64,000 nucleotides of DNA from Paraburkholderia fungorum (GTDB lineage: Bacteria; Pseudomonadota; Gammaproteobacteria; Burkholderiales; Burkholderiaceae), in assembly GCF_003610895.1 (NCBI RefSeq), contig NZ_MCAS01000012.1:331046-395045 (forward strand), in the 5' to 3' direction. Position numbers and translations under genes: made by a program. The stretch's first letter is position 1. The number at the start of each line of letters is the position of its first letter. Positions 7,824-17,018 of this stretch are shown piece after piece. The notes under the pieces were generated by a model. The model saw only the letters and a list, made by a program, of their open reading frames with translations, did not search any database and was not told the origin of the DNA.

Positions 7824-9452
7824 ATGAATCGTTTTGAATCTTTGAGCGGGTGGGGCCGGGCGGCTGCCAGCGGTTTGCTGGTGGCGTTGCTCGCGGCCTG
7901 CTCCGTGGAGCCCACGTATAAGCGGCCGCAGGTGGATACGCCGGTTGCATTCAAGGAAGCGCCCGTTGCTGCTTCGGGTGCGTCTGCTACTTCGGCTACC
8001 TCCGCCGCATCGCCGCAGGACGCGGGTACCTGGAAACAGGCCCAGCCCGCCGACGACGCGCATCGCGGCGAATGGTGGACGATTTTCGGCGACCCGCAAC
8101 TCAACGCGCTGGAAGAGCAGGCGGCTGCCGCGAATCAGGATCTGAAGGCGGCTGCGGCACGCGTGCAGCAGGCGCGTGCGGTGACCCAGGCGGCGAAGTC
8201 GGACTGGTTCCCGAAGCTGGACGCGGGTTTTGGTCCGACGCGTGAACGGGCATCGGCCGCCTCGCAATTCCAGCCGGATAGCGCAGGCGGGACGAACGGC
8301 ACGATCTGGCGCGCCCAGGTGGGCGCGTCGTACGAGACCGATCTGTTCGGGCGGGTCGGTTCGAACGTGAATGCGTCGCGGGCGGACGAGCAGCAAACGG
8401 AAGCGCTGTTCCGCTCGGTGCAGCTGTCGCTGCAAGCCGATGTCGCGCAGAACTACTTCCAGTTGCGCGAGCTCGACACCGATCAGGATCTGTACCGTCG
8501 TACCGTGGCGTTGCGCGAAGACACGCTGAAACTGATCGAGCGCCGTTTCAAGGAAGGCGATATCGGTGAGCTGGATGTTTCGCGTGCCCGCAACGAACTG
8601 GCTAGTGCGCGTGCCGATGCGGTGGGCGTCGCGCGTCAGCGTGCGGCCTCCGAGCACAGTCTGGCGATTCTGCTCGGCAAGCCGCCGGCTGATTTCTCGT
8701 TCGCGGAAGCGCCGCTCGCGCCGGTGACGGTGCGCGTGCCGCCAGGTTTGCCTTCGGCGCTGCTTGAACGCCGGCCGGACATTTCGGCAGCGGAGCGGGC
8801 CATGATGGCGGCGAATGCGCGGGTTGGTCTGGCGAAGTCGGCGTTTTTCCCGAAGCTCGATATCACGGGCGGGGCCGGCTTTGAATCGGCGACGCTGGGC
8901 GATCTGTTCATGTGGTCGAGCCGCGCGTTCATTCTCGGGCCGTTCGCCGGTACCGCGCTGACGCTGCCGCTGTTCGACGGCGGCCGCCGCAAGGCAAACC
9001 TCGCACAGGCGCGCTCGAAGTACGACGAGGATGTGGCGCAATATCGTCAACAGGTGCTGGTGGCGTTCCGTGAGGTCGAGGACAATCTGGCCGATCTGCG
9101 CTTGCTGGACGATCAGATGCGCGAGCAGAACGACGCGGTCGTGGCTTCTCAGCGTGCGGCGCATCTGTCGCGCACGCAGTACACGGAAGGCGCGGTCAGC
9201 TATCTGGACGTGATCGACGGCGAGCGGCAAGTGCTGCTTTCGCAACTGCAGGCGAGCCATCTGTCGGGCACGCAGGCGGTGTCGACGGTGAATCTGATTC
9301 GCGCGCTCGGCGGTGGCTGGGGCGATGTGAAGCCGGCGGGCGATACGGCGGTAGGGGCGGTTGCGCCGGCGTCGGGCGCGGTTGCTGCGTCTGCGTCGAC
9401 CTCTACTTCTGCAGCTATTTCTGTAGCGGCGGATCAGGTCGCGAAACGCTAG
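7824..9452 (+). CDS. opcM: Outer-membrane efflux lipoprotein, NodT family
   Basis: The 542-residue outer-membrane channel of the pump starts at 7824 with AGGAG 9 nt upstream, 13 nt after the pump stop. The signal peptide ends in a lipobox, LLAAC (Cys about residue 25), so the protein is lipidated. Two OEP repeats follow (about 70-260 and 290-480), with the family ADEQQTEALFRSVQLSLQAD and YQLREL-like strand-helix pattern. The C-terminal 40 residues are a low-complexity Ala/Ser run. It is the last gene of the operon and is followed by a strong terminator. Confidence 0.9.
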   Translation: MNRFESLSGWGRAAASGLLVALLAACSVEPTYKRPQVDTPVAFKEAPVAASGASATSATSAASPQDAGTWKQAQPADDAHRGEWWTIFGDPQLNALEEQAAAANQDLKAAAARVQQARAVTQAAKSDWFPKLDAGFGPTRERASAASQFQPDSAGGTNGTIWRAQVGASYETDLFGRVGSNVNASRADEQQTEALFRSVQLSLQADVAQNYFQLRELDTDQDLYRRTVALREDTLKLIERRFKEGDIGELDVSRARNELASARADAVGVARQRAASEHSLAILLGKPPADFSFAEAPLAPVTVRVPPGLPSALLERRPDISAAERAMMAANARVGLAKSAFFPKLDITGGAGFESATLGDLFMWSSRAFILGPFAGTALTLPLFDGGRRKANLAQARSKYDEDVAQYRQQVLVAFREVEDNLADLRLLDDQMREQNDAVVASQRAAHLSRTQYTEGAVSYLDVIDGERQVLLSQLQASHLSGTQAVSTVNLIRALGGGWGDVKPAGDTAVGAVAPASGAVAASASTSTSAAISVAADQVAKR

Positions 9453-9482
9453 GATTTGCTTTCGGTTTGCTGGCTGATGAAG

Positions 9483-9526
9483 AACGCCGGGTTGCGCTAG
9501 TTAAAGCGCGGCCCGGCGTTTTTTTT
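9483..9526 (+). terminator. Strong intrinsic terminator of the efflux operon
   Basis: A 15-bp stem (AACGCCGGGTTGCGC at 9483-9497 pairing with 9506-9520, two G-U wobbles) with an 8-nt loop runs directly into eight consecutive T (9519-9526). It starts 30 nt after the opcM stop and ends the llpE-ceoA-ceoB-opcM transcript before the convergent hipA gene. Confidence 0.9.
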
Positions 9527-9557
9527 GCCGACGGTTAACGGCATCGGAGACGAGCCG

Positions 9558-10859
9558 TTATCGACGGCGCCGGCCCAACCGTAACGGGTCGAGCGTCTGT
9601 TGTCCGGTCGCGATGTCTTCAGCAAGTTTAAAAGCAGGGCGCTGAACTTCGATCTCTTGCTCGGTAAGACCGCACGACATCGCAAACAATGCGCGCCATG
9701 ATGTATGTACAGAATCGGCCATGACGCGCAACGTGTTCCACGCTTCTTCCATCTCGTATGAAAATGCCGGCGCGTCGACGATCAGGCTCTCCGGTGTTGC
9801 AATGCGACTTCCCTGGCGGTTCAATGCCATCGCCTGATCTTCTCGCCGGCGTGGTATCGCCACGATGTCATAGGCTGGTGACAATGCCCAGGAGCCTGAG
9901 CGGTAGAGCAGCCCATGATTGCGTGGATGATCGTCATAGTTGCCGACCAGCGCATTGAACACCATACGCCGCCACAGTTCACGTTGCTGGTCGACGTAGC
10001 TCTGATTCCGATCTGCGCACCAACGCCGCAACTCATGGGCGAACTTCACGTACGAACGGTCTGGGTCTTCCCGAGTCGAATCGCTGCGCAGTCGCAGCAC
10101 CGTTGCGGCGCTCGCGAACAGTGAGCGTTGAACACCTTCCGCTACCACGTCACGGTCGAATCTTTTGACCAGTACGACCTCGTGCTGGCCCATCCTGCTG
10201 TAGTGCACCTGGGCTGCGTCAATGTCACACTGGGCCGCGAGCGTCATCGCTACGAATTCGCGCGCTGGAAGAAATGGCGCGGCTCCTCGCTCCTGCAGCT
10301 TGGCAATCCACCATTGTGTAGCGCCGCCGCTTTGCCGGGTGATGGTCAGTTTTGGCTTTTCGCCACCGAGACTCGTGCCGTCGTCTATCCCTGATAGTTG
10401 CTCGACGACGCGGCGTACCGAGAATCCCGGCTCGGCATCGACGAGTTGCAGTTCCAGTTCGTTTTCGGATGGCGGCCGATAGGCGATCTTCCGATCGATC
10501 ATGTCGGGCGAACAGACTTCGATTGCCCCGACGCCATCTCCGACCGCCAGATCCATTCGGTCGATTTCGTCGAGATCCTGCCGGGCGTGTTTCGCGAGGA
10601 GCAAATCCAGGCCAAATCCCTCGGGCGCTGCATCGCGCAATACGCCGAAAACACCGTTCATTAGCGTGGTCGTGGCAGGTTTCGTCGAACGCGAGAATGG
10701 CAGGTTGCTGGGGTCGATAGGCAGGGCGCCGGCGCGCGCCCGATATTCCGGCAGATAGGCGAATTGACCGATTCCCGGCGACCATTCGAAAGTGCCGCAG
10801 ACAACTGGGTCAACTTCGCCGGGCGGCCATATCCACACCGGTCGCGTTTTTTCAGCCAT
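9558..10859 (-). CDS. hipA: HipA-type serine/threonine kinase toxin
   Basis: This 433-residue protein is of the HipA family, toxins that phosphorylate a translation-related target such as glutamyl-tRNA synthetase. Visible motifs are the Gly-rich loop SLGGEKPKLTI (about 164-174), the catalytic loop LVGNYDDHPRNHGLLY (about 303-318) with the usual Asp and Asn, and the metal-binding LSPAYDIV (about 324-331). The start ATG at 10859 overlaps the hipB stop by 8 nt, so the two are translationally coupled. In some family members a Ser in the Gly-rich loop is autophosphorylated; whether that applies to the Ser before LGG here is inference. The target is unknown. Confidence 0.88.
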   Translation of the reverse strand: MAEKTRPVWIWPPGEVDPVVCGTFEWSPGIGQFAYLPEYRARAGALPIDPSNLPFSRSTKPATTTLMNGVFGVLRDAAPEGFGLDLLLAKHARQDLDEIDRMDLAVGDGVGAIEVCSPDMIDRKIAYRPPSENELELQLVDAEPGFSVRRVVEQLSGIDDGTSLGGEKPKLTITRQSGGATQWWIAKLQERGAAPFLPAREFVAMTLAAQCDIDAAQVHYSRMGQHEVVLVKRFDRDVVAEGVQRSLFASAATVLRLRSDSTREDPDRSYVKFAHELRRWCADRNQSYVDQQRELWRRMVFNALVGNYDDHPRNHGLLYRSGSWALSPAYDIVAIPRRREDQAMALNRQGSRIATPESLIVDAPAFSYEMEEAWNTLRVMADSVHTSWRALFAMSCGLTEQEIEVQRPAFKLAEDIATGQQTLDPLRLGRRRR

Positions 10860-11151
10860 TGGATCCCCGCACGCGTTTTGGCAAGCGCCTGAGCGCTTCT
10901 TTCTGGATCACAGGGTCGTCTTCCGGACGCGTGGCCTGGCGAAGCACGTCCAGAGAATCCAGCAACCACAGCGCCATGACGACTTGCCCGAATGCAACAG
11001 ACGGCCGGCCCTTCTCAAGGTTGACTACGGTATTCACGCTGACGCCCATCTTCGCGGCGAGGTCCGCCTGAGTCCACGATCGGGCTCGACGCGCGAGCGC
11101 GATCTTGCATCCCAAGGCGGTGATGACCTCCTCGGCTTCGAACGGCAGCAT
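10852..11151 (-). CDS. hipB: HipB-type Xre antitoxin and repressor
   Basis: This is a 99-residue DNA-binding antitoxin. A Cro/C1 helix-turn-helix spans about residues 14-65 (IALARRARSWTQADLAAKMG, SVNTVVNLEKGRPSV). I chose ATG 11151 (MLPFEAEEV). An in-frame ATG at 11217 would place the inverted-repeat operator inside the coding region, and a GTG at 11175 is the other candidate. HipB proteins neutralise HipA and repress the hipBA promoter by binding palindromes, which fits the perfect repeat at 11180-11210. Confidence 0.82.
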   Translation of the reverse strand: MLPFEAEEVITALGCKIALARRARSWTQADLAAKMGVSVNTVVNLEKGRPSVAFGQVVMALWLLDSLDVLRQATRPEDDPVIQKEALRRLPKRVRGSNG

Positions 11152-11179
11152 GTCGAGCAGTTGAGCTTTTTTCACAATT

Positions 11180-11210
11180 AAATCAAATTTAACCGCCAAA
11201 AATTTGATTT
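11180..11210. promoter_or_regulatory. hipBA operator candidate
   Basis: AAATCAAATTT (11180-11190) and its exact complement AAATTTGATTT (11200-11210) are separated by 9 bp in a very AT-rich patch just upstream of hipB. Repeat size, spacing and position resemble HipB operators that overlap the promoter of their own operon. Confidence 0.7.
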
Positions 11211-11354
11211 TATACATATTTTTGTGCTTTTCAAGTCCAGCTGGCACGCCCGCCGCCCCCAAATCATTTTTCCCGCTTTCCTTCCCAAAATCCGTTCGTA
11301 GACCGCCGGTTTCCCGCCGTCTATCATGATTCGCACCTCATCTGGAGAGAGGCG

Positions 11355-11387
11355 ATGACCTGTCCGACCTGCTGCTGTCCGCGCTGA
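11355..11387 (+). CDS. Cys-rich leader peptide MTCPTCCCPR
   Basis: A 10-codon frame, ATG to TGA, codes for M-T-C-P-T-C-C-C-P-R: four Cys, three of them consecutive (TGC TGC TGT at 11370-11378). A purine-rich site (GGAGAGAGG, 11343-11351) precedes the ATG. It lies 148 nt upstream of the first gene of an organosulfur uptake operon and is followed by potential hairpins. This is the layout of a ribosome-mediated attenuator that would sense Cys-tRNA supply. A second 10-codon frame (11326-11358) overlaps its start as ATGA. Function is inference; the reading frame and Cys codons are directly seen. Confidence 0.55.
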   Translation: MTCPTCCCPR

Positions 11388-11407
11388 TCCGCTCGCGCGT
11401 TCTTTTG

Positions 11408-11492
11408 CTGCCGTGTGCCGGTTAAACCGCGCGCGGCAGATTTCCGTTGTTCGACCGATCCCGGCGCGCCTGCCCGCGTGCCGTGGGATCGG
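11408..11492 (+). promoter_or_regulatory. Potential attenuator hairpins after the Cys-rich leader
   Basis: Two stems lie between the leader stop and the binding-protein gene. The first pairs CTGCCG (11408-11413) with CGGCAG (11434-11439), with an inner CGG/CCG stem. The second is a perfect 8-bp stem, CCGATCCC (11455-11462) with GGGATCGG (11485-11492). Neither is followed by a T-run, so control would more likely act on Rho access or on translation than through a classic intrinsic terminator. The rest of the 385-bp gap between hipB and the operon (11152-11535) holds the hipB operator and no other gene. Confidence 0.35.
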
Positions 11493-11535
11493 CTCGCCTC
11501 GAAACACACCACGCCCTAATTCTAAAGAGCTCACC

Positions 11536-12375
11536 ATGCGCATTTCTCTGTCTGCAGTGCAGCGTTTTTTTCATGCCCCGACGCTGGCGCTGATCGGCGC
11601 ATTTGGCGTCGCGCTGGCTTTGTCGGCCACGCCGGCCGCCGCGGCCGACACGCCCACGTTGAAGATCGGTACCGCCACCAGCCCGCAGATCGAGGCGCTT
11701 AAAGTAGCCGCGCGCGAAGCGAAGGAACAAGGGCTGGACGTGAAGATCATCGAGTTCACCGACTGGAATACACCGAACGCGGCGCTCGCCAACAAGGACA
11801 TCGACGTCAACTATTTCCAGCACATCCCGTTTCTCGAGAACGCAAAGAAGCAGGGTGGCTATAACTTCGTCGCGATCGCGCCGGGCACGATCATGAAGAT
11901 CGGTCTCTATTCGAAGAAGATCAAACGCTTCGATCAACTGAAGGATGGCGCCACCGTCGCCATCGCGAACGATCCGGTCAACGGCGGCCGCGGTCTGTTG
12001 CTGCTGCAACGCGCCGGGCTGATCAAACTGACGCCAGGCATCGACTATCGCGCCACGACGCTCGACATCGTCGACAACCCGAAGCATCTGAAGATCGTCC
12101 AGCTCGAAGCATCGCAGTTGGCCCGCTCGCTCGACGACGTCGATCTCGCCCAAGGCTACCCGAGCTTCATCAAGCTCGCAGGCACCACCGATCCGAATAG
12201 CGCCTTGCTGTTCGACGGCCTCGAAAACAAAAACTACGCGATTCAGTGGGTCGTGCGTCCGGAAAGCGTGAACGATCCGCGTATCCGCAAGTTCATTTCG
12301 ATCTATCAGCATTCGCCCGCCGTGCGTGCCGCGCTCGATAAAGCCTTCGGCAATCTTTACGCCGTCGCCTGGTAA
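11536..12375 (+). CDS. Methionine-type (NlpA/MetQ family) ABC substrate-binding protein
   Basis: The 279-residue periplasmic binding protein has a signal peptidase I signal (ALALSATPAAAAD, cleavage near residue 36); unlike E. coli MetQ it has no lipobox. The family motifs LKIGTA, WNTPNAALANKDIDVNYFQHIPFLE and IANDPVNGGRGLLLLQRAG are present. I took the ATG at 11536 because the signal peptide begins there; the frame upstream is Arg-rich and overlaps the leader region. It is the first gene of an operon with two monooxygenase-type enzymes, which suggests an organosulfur ligand rather than plain methionine. Substrate is inference. Confidence 0.82.
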   Translation: MRISLSAVQRFFHAPTLALIGAFGVALALSATPAAAADTPTLKIGTATSPQIEALKVAAREAKEQGLDVKIIEFTDWNTPNAALANKDIDVNYFQHIPFLENAKKQGGYNFVAIAPGTIMKIGLYSKKIKRFDQLKDGATVAIANDPVNGGRGLLLLQRAGLIKLTPGIDYRATTLDIVDNPKHLKIVQLEASQLARSLDDVDLAQGYPSFIKLAGTTDPNSALLFDGLENKNYAIQWVVRPESVNDPRIRKFISIYQHSPAVRAALDKAFGNLYAVAW

Positions 12376-12453
12376 CTGACACGACCTGGTTGTGCAGCGA
12401 GGGCTGGCATCTCAGTGACGCGGCTAGCGTTGTATGGAGCAAGGAACTACACG

Positions 12454-13869
12454 ATGGCGAAGAAAAAGATCCTGCTGAACGCGTTCAACATGAATGCGGT
12501 CGGCCATATCAATCATGGTTTGTGGACGCATCCGCGTGACCGTTCCGCACATTACACCGACCTCGATTACTGGACTAGCCTCGCGCAAACACTCGAGCGC
12601 GGCAAGTTCGACGGCATCTTTCTCGCGGATATCGTCGGCGTATACGACGTCTATCAGGGCGGCCCGGACACGTCGCTGCGCGAATCGGTGCAGATTCCGA
12701 TCAACGATCCCTCGCTGATCGTGCCGGCCATGGCGCACGTGACGAAGCATATCGGCTTCGGCGTCACGTCGAATCTGACGTATGAGCCGCCTTACCTGTT
12801 CGCGCGACGCATGTCGACGCTGGATCATCTGACCAAAGGCCGGGTGGGCTGGAACATCGTCACCGGCTATCTGGACAGTGCGGCGCGTGGCATGGGTCTC
12901 GCGCAACAGATCAGCCACGACGACCGCTACGATCGCGCGGACGATTACATGGACGTGGTCTACAAGCTATGGGAGCAAAGCTGGGAAGACGATGCGGTGG
13001 TGCGCGATCGCGCGGCGCGCATCTTCTCGCATCCCGGTAAGGTGCATCGTGTGAAACATGACGGCCCGTACTATTCGATCGACGCCATTCACCTGAGCGA
13101 ACCGTCGCCGCAACGCACGCCGGTTCTGTATCAGGCGGGGTCGTCGAGCCGGGGTGTCGATTTCGCGGCGCGTCACGCGGAATGCGTGTTTGTCGGCGGA
13201 CAGAACAAGCAGCTTACGCGCTCCATCGTCGACGACATTCGGGCGCGGGCGGTGAGTTTCGGCCGCGCGGCTGACGACATCAAGATCTTTGCCGGGGTTA
13301 CCGTTGTAGTCGGAGAAACAGAACGCGCCGCGCAGGAGAAATTCGAAGAGTACCGGCGTTACGCGAGCGCCGAGGGCGGCATCGCGCATTTCTCCAGTTC
13401 GACCGGCATCGACTTCTCGCAATACGCGCTGGATGACCCGATCTCGTACGTGAAGACCGAATCGATGCAATCGGCTGTCGAGGCGATCTCGAAGAAAAGC
13501 GTGAGCGGCGTATGGACCAAACGCAAGGTGCTCGAACAGATGACGCTCGGTGGACGCGCGAAGCCCGTGGTCGGTTCGTCGCAACAGATCGCGGACGAAT
13601 TGATCTCGTGGATGGAAGAGGCCGGTGTGGACGGATTCAATCTGACGCGTACCGTCATGCCCGAATCGTTTGAAGACTTCGTCGATCTGGTGGTGCCGGA
13701 ATTGCAGAATCGCGGCGTCTACAAGGAAGACTACGACCCGGCACCGACGCTGCGCGAAAAGCTGTTCGGCGGCGGCCGCGCGCGACTGCCTGAGGGGCAT
13801 GCCGGCGCGCGGCATCGGCTCAATGCAAAAATTGCGCAAGCCGGCGCGCGATCCACCGTGGAAGCATGA
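12454..13869 (+). CDS. FMN-dependent monooxygenase, NtaA/SnaA/DszA family
   Basis: This is a 471-residue luciferase-like TIM-barrel monooxygenase that needs reduced FMN from a separate reductase. The start at 12454 ([11 protein letters not shown]) has AAGGA upstream. Landmarks shared with DszA-type sulfone monooxygenases are [54 protein letters not shown] and the C-terminal [27 protein letters not shown]. It probably cleaves a C-S bond of an oxidised organosulfur compound. It sits between the binding-protein and ATPase genes of one transporter, which ties its substrate to what that transporter brings in. Confidence 0.8.
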   Translation: MAKKKILLNAFNMNAVGHINHGLWTHPRDRSAHYTDLDYWTSLAQTLERGKFDGIFLADIVGVYDVYQGGPDTSLRESVQIPINDPSLIVPAMAHVTKHIGFGVTSNLTYEPPYLFARRMSTLDHLTKGRVGWNIVTGYLDSAARGMGLAQQISHDDRYDRADDYMDVVYKLWEQSWEDDAVVRDRAARIFSHPGKVHRVKHDGPYYSIDAIHLSEPSPQRTPVLYQAGSSSRGVDFAARHAECVFVGGQNKQLTRSIVDDIRARAVSFGRAADDIKIFAGVTVVVGETERAAQEKFEEYRRYASAEGGIAHFSSSTGIDFSQYALDDPISYVKTESMQSAVEAISKKSVSGVWTKRKVLEQMTLGGRAKPVVGSSQQIADELISWMEEAGVDGFNLTRTVMPESFEDFVDLVVPELQNRGVYKEDYDPAPTLREKLFGGGRARLPEGHAGARHRLNAKIAQAGARSTVEA

Positions 13870-13882
13870 GAGGAGCGACGCC

Positions 13883-15040
13883 ATGGCCAATCTATTCAAC
13901 GTGCCGCAGTTTATTGAAGATGCGCCGTCCCTCGGCTTGAATCGTGCCGCGCCGGATATCGCGCGGGTGGCGGTCGTTTTCGACGACGTGGGCAAGGTGT
14001 TCGCCAACACGCGTGGCGTGTCGACCGCGGCCCTTTCGAACGTTTCGCTGAAGGTGGCGCGCGGCGAGGTGTTCGGCATCATCGGCCGCAGCGGAGCAGG
14101 CAAATCGACGCTGCTGCGGCTCGTCAACGGTCTGGAAAAGCCGACTTCCGGCGCGGTTCGCGTGAATGACGTGAGCGTCGGCGAACTCGACGAGCGTGGA
14201 CTGGTCACGTTGCGCCGGCGGATCGGCATGGTGTTCCAGCATTTCAATCTGCTCTCCGCGAAAACGGTACGCGAGAACATTGCGTTGCCGCTGAAAATCG
14301 CCGGCACGCCGAAGGCTGCGATCGACCAGAAAGTCGATGCCTTGCTCGAACTGGTCGGTCTGTCGGCCAAACGCGATGCGTATCCGGCGAGTTTGTCCGG
14401 CGGGCAGAAGCAGCGCGTCGGAATCGCGCGTGCACTCGTGACCGACCCGGATATTTTGCTATGCGACGAAGCGACGTCCGCACTCGATCCCGAAACGACG
14501 CAAGCCATTCTCGCGTTGCTGCGCGACATCAATCAGCGGCTCGATCTGACCATTGTGCTGATCACGCACGAGATGCAGGTGATTCGCGAGGTCTGCGATA
14601 CCGTGGCGGTGATCGAGCGCGGTGAGGTGGTGGAGACCGGTCCGGTGTGGCGCGTGTTCGGCGAGCCACGGCATGACGCGACACGTGCGTTGCTGCGTAC
14701 CCTGGTGCACGACCTGCCAGCGGATCTGGCCACGCGCGTCAAACCAGTGCACGAGATCGCGCAAACGGATGCGCGGATTTTGCTCGACGTGCGCTTCACC
14801 GGCAGCGATGCGAACGAGCCCGATCTGGGCGGCTTGACGTCTGCATTGAGCGTTGAAGGCGGGCGCGTGAGTTTCGTGCATGGCGGCATCGACCGGATTC
14901 AGGGGCATGCGCAAGGGCGTCTGGTGGTGTCGGCAGAGGTGCGCGCGAATGCGGGCGACACGGTGCAAAAGCAGATCGCCACCTTGCTCGAGCGCGCGCG
15001 CCGCTATGCCAATCATGTCGAGGTGCTCGGCTATGTCTGA
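13883..15040 (+). CDS. Methionine-type ABC transporter ATPase with NIL domain
   Basis: The 385-residue ATPase is of the MetN group. Walker A is GRSGAGKST (about residue 70), the signature [10 protein letters not shown] and Walker [13 protein letters not shown] (about 192-203). A C-terminal NIL domain (about 290-385) is the regulatory domain that senses cytoplasmic substrate in MetN. An N-terminal extension of about 30 residues precedes the ABC domain, a little longer than in E. coli MetN. The start at 13883 has AGGAG upstream, 13 nt after the monooxygenase stop, and its end overlaps the permease start by 8 nt. Confidence 0.85.
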   Translation: MANLFNVPQFIEDAPSLGLNRAAPDIARVAVVFDDVGKVFANTRGVSTAALSNVSLKVARGEVFGIIGRSGAGKSTLLRLVNGLEKPTSGAVRVNDVSVGELDERGLVTLRRRIGMVFQHFNLLSAKTVRENIALPLKIAGTPKAAIDQKVDALLELVGLSAKRDAYPASLSGGQKQRVGIARALVTDPDILLCDEATSALDPETTQAILALLRDINQRLDLTIVLITHEMQVIREVCDTVAVIERGEVVETGPVWRVFGEPRHDATRALLRTLVHDLPADLATRVKPVHEIAQTDARILLDVRFTGSDANEPDLGGLTSALSVEGGRVSFVHGGIDRIQGHAQGRLVVSAEVRANAGDTVQKQIATLLERARRYANHVEVLGYV

Positions 15041-15689
15041 TCTCTGGCTCTCGGAACTCGCCGATGCGATTCGCGACACCATCGTCATGGTCGGCGTATC
15101 CGCCTTCGTCGCGGCGTTGATCGGTATTCCGCTCGCGCTGGTGCTGGTTACCACCACGCGAGGCGGTATCTTTGAAAAACGTGTGGTGAACAGCACGCTC
15201 GGCGCGCTCGTCAATGCGTTTCGCTCCACGCCGTTTATCATTCTGCTGGTTGCGCTGCTGCCGCTCACGCGTTTGCTGATCGGCACGACGATCGGTGTAT
15301 GGGCCGCGATTGTGCCGCTCAGTATCGCGGCGATTCCTTTTTTTGCACGCGTGGCCGAAGTGAGCTTGCGCGAAGTGGATCGCGGCTTGATCGAAGCCGC
15401 GCAGGCAATGGGTGCGCAGCGCCGGCATATCATCTGGCATGTGCTGCTGCCTGAAGCGCTGCCGGGCATTCTCGGCGGCTTTACGATCACGGTGGTCGCC
15501 ATGATCGGTTCGTCGGCGATGGCGGGCGCGGTGGGCGCCGGCGGCCTGGGGGATCTGGCGATTCGCTACGGCTATCAGCGTTTCGATACTACCGTGATGG
15601 TGACAGTGATTGTGCTGCTGATCGTGATTGTGACGGCGGTGCAGTTTGTCGGCGACCGCTTTGTACGGCGGCTTGCACAGCGTGCATGA
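15033..15689 (+). CDS. Methionine-type ABC transporter permease
   Basis: The 218-residue MetI-type permease has five or so membrane segments and the EAA loop [25 protein letters not shown] (about 115-140) that contacts the ATPase. The length is normal for MetI. Its ATG lies inside the last codons of the ATPase gene (8-nt overlap), which shows translational coupling. Together with the genes at 11536 and 13883 it completes the importer. Confidence 0.87.
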   Translation: MSDLWLSELADAIRDTIVMVGVSAFVAALIGIPLALVLVTTTRGGIFEKRVVNSTLGALVNAFRSTPFIILLVALLPLTRLLIGTTIGVWAAIVPLSIAAIPFFARVAEVSLREVDRGLIEAAQAMGAQRRHIIWHVLLPEALPGILGGFTITVVAMIGSSAMAGAVGAGGLGDLAIRYGYQRFDTTVMVTVIVLLIVIVTAVQFVGDRFVRRLAQRA

Positions 15690-15785
15690 TGGCAGCGTGC
15701 AGACTCTCGCGAAGCTGATGGAACGCGAGCCGGCCGCGTGGATAACTCATGCGCCGCTCGCCCAATTTTTTCACGTGGACAACGA

Positions 15786-16988
15786 ATGAACCAACCTCGT
15801 CATCCCGAGGCGCTGCATCCCCTGTCAACCGACGCCGCGCCCGTGGTGCGCGATCTCGCCGGCTTGCTCGACGCGTTGCGTGCCAGCGCGGCCCAGCGCG
15901 ATCGCGACGGCGGTCACGCCGCGCGGGAGAAACAATGGATCGCCGACGCGGGTTTGCTCACGCTCGCCGTGCCGCGTGAGTTCGGTGGTCTCGGCGCGCG
16001 CTGGCCGGAGATCTACGAGACGATCCGTCAGATCGCGCGAGTCGACAGTGCGCTCGCGCATCTGCTGGGCTTCACCTGTCTGCAGGTGGTCAGCGTCAAT
16101 GTCTGGGGCAATGCCGAACAACGGGCCCGCTATCTGAGCGGCACGGTTGAAGGGCGCTGGTGGTGGGGCAATGCTGTCAATCCGCTTGACACGCGACTCG
16201 TTGCCAGCCCAACCAGTGGCGGTGGCTATCGTCTCGATGGGCAGAAAGGTTTTTGTTCCGGCACGCGCGGTTCGCACATGATGACGGTTTCCGCGCTCGA
16301 TCCGGCCACCGGCAAAGCGGTATTCGCCGCGGTCCCAACCACGCGCGAGGGCATTACGGTTCATGAAGACTGGAACCCGATCGGCCAGCGGCAAACCGAC
16401 AGCGGCAGCGTCTCCTTTGCACAGGTCCTGATCGAGCCGCATGAGGTACTGGAGCGGGCCGACACAGCTTATGCGAGCCTGCGCACGCTGATTTCGCAGC
16501 AGGTGCTGACCAATCTGTTCGTCGGCATCGCGCAGGGTGCGCTCGAAGAGGCGCGCGCGTACGTCACGCAATACGGCAAGCCGTGGATCTCGTCCGGCGT
16601 TGAGAAAGCCACCGACGATCCTTACCTGATCCAGCGTTTCGGTGAGATGCGTCTGCAGACGGTGAGTGCTGAGGCGCTGGCAACACGTGCCGCCGATGCG
16701 CTCGAAGACGCATGGCAGCAGGGTGCGGCTTTGGACGCCGAAACGCGCGCGCACGTGGCGCTCGCCACCTCGGAGGCGAAGATCGTCGCGCACCGCGCCG
16801 CACTCGACGTCAGCGAAAAACTGTTCGACGCCTGTGGCGCGCGTGCCACGCACGCACCGCTCGCACTCGACCGTTTCTGGCGCAATGCTCGCGTTCATAC
16901 GCTGCATGACCCGCTCGACTATCGCCTGCGCGACGTCGGCCGCTATGCGCTCAACGGGACATTGCCGGAGGTTTCTTTGTACACTTGA
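15786..16988 (+). CDS. SfnB/DszC-type flavin-dependent sulfur acquisition oxidoreductase
   Basis: A 400-residue protein with the acyl-CoA dehydrogenase fold: N-terminal helical domain, a middle beta domain (GYRLDGQKGFCSGTRGSHMMTVSALD) and C-terminal four-helix bundle (SEAKIVAHRAALDVSEKLFDACGARAT). It lacks the usual catalytic Glu context of true acyl-CoA dehydrogenases and matches the SfnB/DszC group, which oxidise sulfur compounds with reduced flavin under sulfate limitation. It lies 96 nt after the permease in the same orientation. The exact substrate is unknown; a role in desulfurisation is inferred from family and neighbours. Confidence 0.75.
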   Translation: MNQPRHPEALHPLSTDAAPVVRDLAGLLDALRASAAQRDRDGGHAAREKQWIADAGLLTLAVPREFGGLGARWPEIYETIRQIARVDSALAHLLGFTCLQVVSVNVWGNAEQRARYLSGTVEGRWWWGNAVNPLDTRLVASPTSGGGYRLDGQKGFCSGTRGSHMMTVSALDPATGKAVFAAVPTTREGITVHEDWNPIGQRQTDSGSVSFAQVLIEPHEVLERADTAYASLRTLISQQVLTNLFVGIAQGALEEARAYVTQYGKPWISSGVEKATDDPYLIQRFGEMRLQTVSAEALATRAADALEDAWQQGAALDAETRAHVALATSEAKIVAHRAALDVSEKLFDACGARATHAPLALDRFWRNARVHTLHDPLDYRLRDVGRYALNGTLPEVSLYT

Positions 16989-17018
16989 GGCGGTTCGCGG
17001 CGGCTTGCATGAGACGTC

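Noticed and set aside
7593..9260. A 555-codon reverse frame opposite opcM
   Set aside because: It is Arg/His-rich, has no domain, and lies wholly antisense to a clear outer-membrane efflux gene; long shadow frames are common in GC-rich DNA.
16989..17018. Manganese riboswitch before mntH
   Set aside because: Only 30 bp separate the genes; there is no room for a riboswitch and no motif is visible.
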